DNA from: Neurospora tetraspora
Taxonomy: Eukaryota; Ascomycota; Sordariomycetes; Sordariales; Sordariaceae
NCBI RefSeq assembly: GCF_033439725.1
Contig: NW_026944391.1
Location: 1 to 64,000, forward strand
Direction: 5' to 3'
DNA length: 64,000 nt
A program made the position numbers and the translations under genes. The first letter of the stretch is position 1. Each line of letters starts with the position of its first letter. The notes below the pieces were generated by a model that did no database searches, was not told where the DNA came from, and saw only the letters and a list, made by a program, of their open reading frames with translations. Shown one piece after another: positions 61,282 through 64,000 of the stretch.

Positions 61282-63212
61282 TTTGATAGATCAACGTTTT
61301 TGTATTATTTCTGGGCAGCCTCCGAGTTGAGCAAGACTATTTGTAAGGCTCAGCGCAACGTGCCACGGCTGAGCTGGCGTCGCAGCCATGGACCTGCGCG
61401 CTCGAAGTCGGACGAAGCTGACAGCTACGTCGCAATGGTAAGGCGCACTAGTTGGAGTGATATCGAACGTAGCAATGTTACAGTCTCCCGACAACCGCCG
61501 TACGTCTTGAAGGATCGGCTTGATGGTACGGGTTCTCTTGGGGGAAACGGCCCGGGGAAACGAATGGATTGATCGCTCAACGGCTCGGTGGGGATTCTCG
61601 ATTGCTCGATTGCTCGGTCGGTCGTTCGGTCGGTCGCAGGCTAGTTAAGGCGTAGTTCGATGTGATATGCGCTGGGCTCGGGGAATTGGATATCGCGGCA
61701 AGCAGGGCAACGAGGGGCGCAGTCAGGGGGCACCAGCTGGATGTGGTGATGGGAATCGCAGAAATCGCAGGGAAGCGGAAGTGTAGACCAGCAAGTATAG
61801 AGTAAGGTAACGAGCGAGTAGGGGGATAGATAGGACGGGGAGCGCGGCACTCTTTCTTTTCTTCTCTCTATTTGTGAGTGTCCTGGTTGTTGAACATGGA
61901 TATTGGTTGTTGAAGAGAAACAAAAAAAAAGGTAAAGGCAATCACAAGGTCAAAGCAATGCTTGCGACGACAGGGTCCGTGGTTCTGCGGCTGTTTTCGG
62001 GGATCGGGATGTCCTGACGATGTTGATTGGGAGGGTGAGGTCAGCCTGGTTGAGGATAGATGTCGAGGGGAAGATGTTCATCCATTCTAGAAGTCCATGT
62101 TCAGCTTCAAAGTATCATGGATTCTCGGCCCGGGGATGCCAGTGGACGTCTGCCAGGGGTCGGCGGGCCACTGTCCAGCCGCAGTCTCGGGGCAGCCTTG
62201 GCACTTGTCAATTCCACTTTGACGTTTCCTGTTCCTGGCGTGCCTTCTCAATCCATCCTAGTGTGCTGCGCGGCCACGGGCGCAGCAGAGGTACTTAGGT
62301 GTATGTGCAGATACGGTGATAGGCAGGTACCGTCATTGAATGCTTTTATCAGGGGACTGCGGTCGTTCAGTGAATGGAACCTCAAGGTACTTGTGTGTCA
62401 GAGAGTTTCCACTTTTTGACGCGCAGCAAAGCGGAATCAGCAGCGAGCAGTTTACGAACCGCCAAGGTATCTTACAATACGCGTACAGTATCCGGTGCAA
62501 AGTCGGGCAGTGAGGCCCCACCTGCCGCACGTGAAACACGAGCGATCAGTGGCATCCCTGCGAGATCTTTGATGACATAAGCAAGTGGAAGCAGCCTCTC
62601 AGCCCTGCGCCCGCTGCGTCCAGCTCCACATGTGCCTGCCGCGGCGGGTGACCCACTTGTCAAATGCCGGCCCCGTCGCGAGAGATGTGGAATCCAATTT
62701 GTTCAGAAAGGGTACGTACCATACGTACCTCTAGCGGCGCGTCTCTGGAACCCGTTTTTGACGTACGTACTGCACGTCAAGCGCGCCCCTAGTTCCCGGT
62801 CCCGCATAGCAGCAGGCCACGGCCGCGCAGTACTACCCAGCACTTCCAATTTCACAGGTTGCCCATTACGCAGTCTCGCAGTAGACGCGCCGCGACGGAA
62901 ATCTGGACTTAACTTGGTCAACCGTTGCTTACCTATCACCAAGTCCACCACCACCACAAGAGTCCCCGGCTCTCTTGTCAGGCGACCAATTCATCATCAT
63001 CAAGTCGACCGAAAATTCAGTTCCAATTACTCGGGCTTCATATTCATCTCTTTAGCGGCAGCTCTTCCGGCCCTGTTACTGACAGTTAGCTTGGATACCT
63101 ACCGACCAACTCCCCACCGAGTCGACCTTTGGCTTGGTCTTCGAGACCACACCTCGCTTCCGTCTAAAGAATCGCCGTACCCATTGACCCATATTCGATA
63201 CCTATCGTCACG
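61282..63212. promoter_or_regulatory. divergent intergenic region, Cch1/DDT-protein genes
   Basis: The 1.9 kb between two divergent start codons. The left part has a short CGGT tetranucleotide run (about 61612-61637). A minus 69-codon frame at 61641-61850 has two CxxC pairs but no other support. TACGTACC words recur near 62710-62775. No gene is supported. Confidence 0.5.
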
Positions 63213-64000
63213 ATGCCGACATCGCGCAAGCGGGCCCTCCAAGAGGCCGACACCAGCAACAATGCGCAACCTCCCAAGGAGCCATCCGTACTCCATCGCA
63301 TAAGGAATATGTGGCAGTTTGCCAACCTTTTCCAGTTCGTCCTCTTGTTCGGAAAGGCGCTTAAACTGGACGACAGTCTTGACATCGAGGTATGTCGGGA
63401 GATGCAACAGATTCACACTTGTTCCGAGCTGACATGTCCATTGCGCCAGGACCTCGAGGCCGAATGTCTAAAGCCAGGCTCAATGGTCCTCCAGGACATT
63501 GGCCTCGGTATTCTCAAGTTTCTCTCGTCCCATCGAGGCCTTACGTACGTCGACGTGATCCCCACGCCCCGACATCTGTCCCACCTCGTTTGCTTACAGA
63601 CATTAGCCACGATGTGTTCGAAGAGTACACCCGAAGACAGTTCCTTGCCAAAGCCCCCGAGAAAAATCCATTCGGAACCGAGGATCTGCCTACCAAGTTT
63701 GCCGACTTCGACGTCTTCACAAAGGTACGACTTTGTCTAACAACAGCCTTATGACACAAGATGATACTAACATTCGGTCTTTACTAGATCCGTGTACTCC
63801 AGCAAATGAGCCAGCTTGTCATGTGTACCCCCGAGCGCCTTCGCGAGAGGACAGAAGAGCAGAAAGATATGGACCAGACAAATTGGGTGCGCAGTATATC
63901 TCCATGTTTGACGGGCGCTTTGGTGCTAACGACATGTGTAGCGAATTGAACCATACGGATGGGACAGCGAAGATCGTACGTACTTCGTATTAGATGATAA
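63213..64000 (+). CDS. DDT/WHIM-like chromatin factor, 5' part (partial)
   Basis: Five exons can be joined: 63213-63389, 63450-63544, 63607-63724, 63788-63886 and 63942 to beyond the window edge. The start MPTSRKRALQEADTSNN is basic. The joined sequence reads FVLLFGKALKLDDSLDIEDL, SMVLQDIGLGILKFLSSHRGL, THDVFEEYTRRQFLAKAP and IRVLQQMSQLVMCTPERLRER, ending with WRIEPYGWDSEDRTYFVLDD. The first blocks resemble a DDT domain and the last the WHIM2-type sequence of ISWI-remodeller partners such as RSF1 and CECR2 (RxxPLGxDxxxxxYxxxD). The acceptor at 63606 is ATTAG and not the CAG seven bases earlier, because only it keeps the frame. The C-terminal part, perhaps a PHD finger, lies outside the window, so the family call is tentative. 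Confidence 0.62.

Noticed and set aside
61641-61850. 69-residue minus frame with two CxxC pairs in the Cch1 leader region
   Set aside because: The Cys spacing hints at a zinc ribbon, but there is no other conserved feature and it sits in a divergent promoter.

Overview
The window looks like nuclear DNA of a filamentous ascomycete, most likely a Sordariomycete. Genes carry short introns (about 50-120 bp) with GTAAGT/GTACGT-type donors and CTAAC/CTGAC-like branch sites. Proteins read as typical Pezizomycotina families, intergenic spaces are long, and the first ~1.4 kb is an AT-rich stretch like DNA degraded by repeat-induced point mutation (RIP). No rRNA, convincing tRNA, CRISPR array or operon is visible.

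Left part (1-16 kb): an AT-rich degraded repeat (1-1430), a doubtful small ORF (1610-1867), a PTC7-like mitochondrial protein phosphatase 2C (2431-4329, minus), a CAF120/Skg3-like PH-domain protein (5475-9829, minus), and a 6.3-kb stretch with no convincing gene. Next come a RAD53/CHK2-type FHA-kinase-FHA checkpoint kinase (16125-20028, plus) and a Zn(II)2Cys6 transcription factor with a 71-codon asparagine microsatellite (21829-25602, minus).

Middle (27.9-44.8 kb), the conserved housekeeping core: THO-complex WD40 protein THO3/TEX1 (minus) divergent from the RAB6-GEF subunit RIC1 (plus); casein kinase 2 regulatory subunit CKB1 (plus); a PAP2 lipid phosphate phosphatase (minus); a 202-bp MITE; mitochondrial ribosomal protein uL2m (minus), divergent from a mitotic B-type cyclin (plus).

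Right part (46-64 kb): a repetitive acidic disordered protein (46491-48818, minus), two poorly known ORFs (49267-50205 and 52709-53077, minus), and between them a ~350-bp inverted-repeat unit that encloses telomere-like TTAGGG repeats. Then the very large Cch1-type calcium channel (54615-61281, minus) and the 5' part of a DDT/WHIM-like chromatin protein running off the right edge.

Exon structures were built by hand; for the multi-exon genes the chosen junctions keep phase and, for every complete gene, give a total length divisible by three. The genes are individually transcribed; several divergent pairs share an intergenic region but no gene cluster for one pathway is apparent. The observations that most deserve follow-up are an in-frame TAG in CKB1 followed by 78 coding-like in-frame codons containing a perfect 15-bp palindrome, and the symmetric element with interstitial telomere repeats at 51678-52024.
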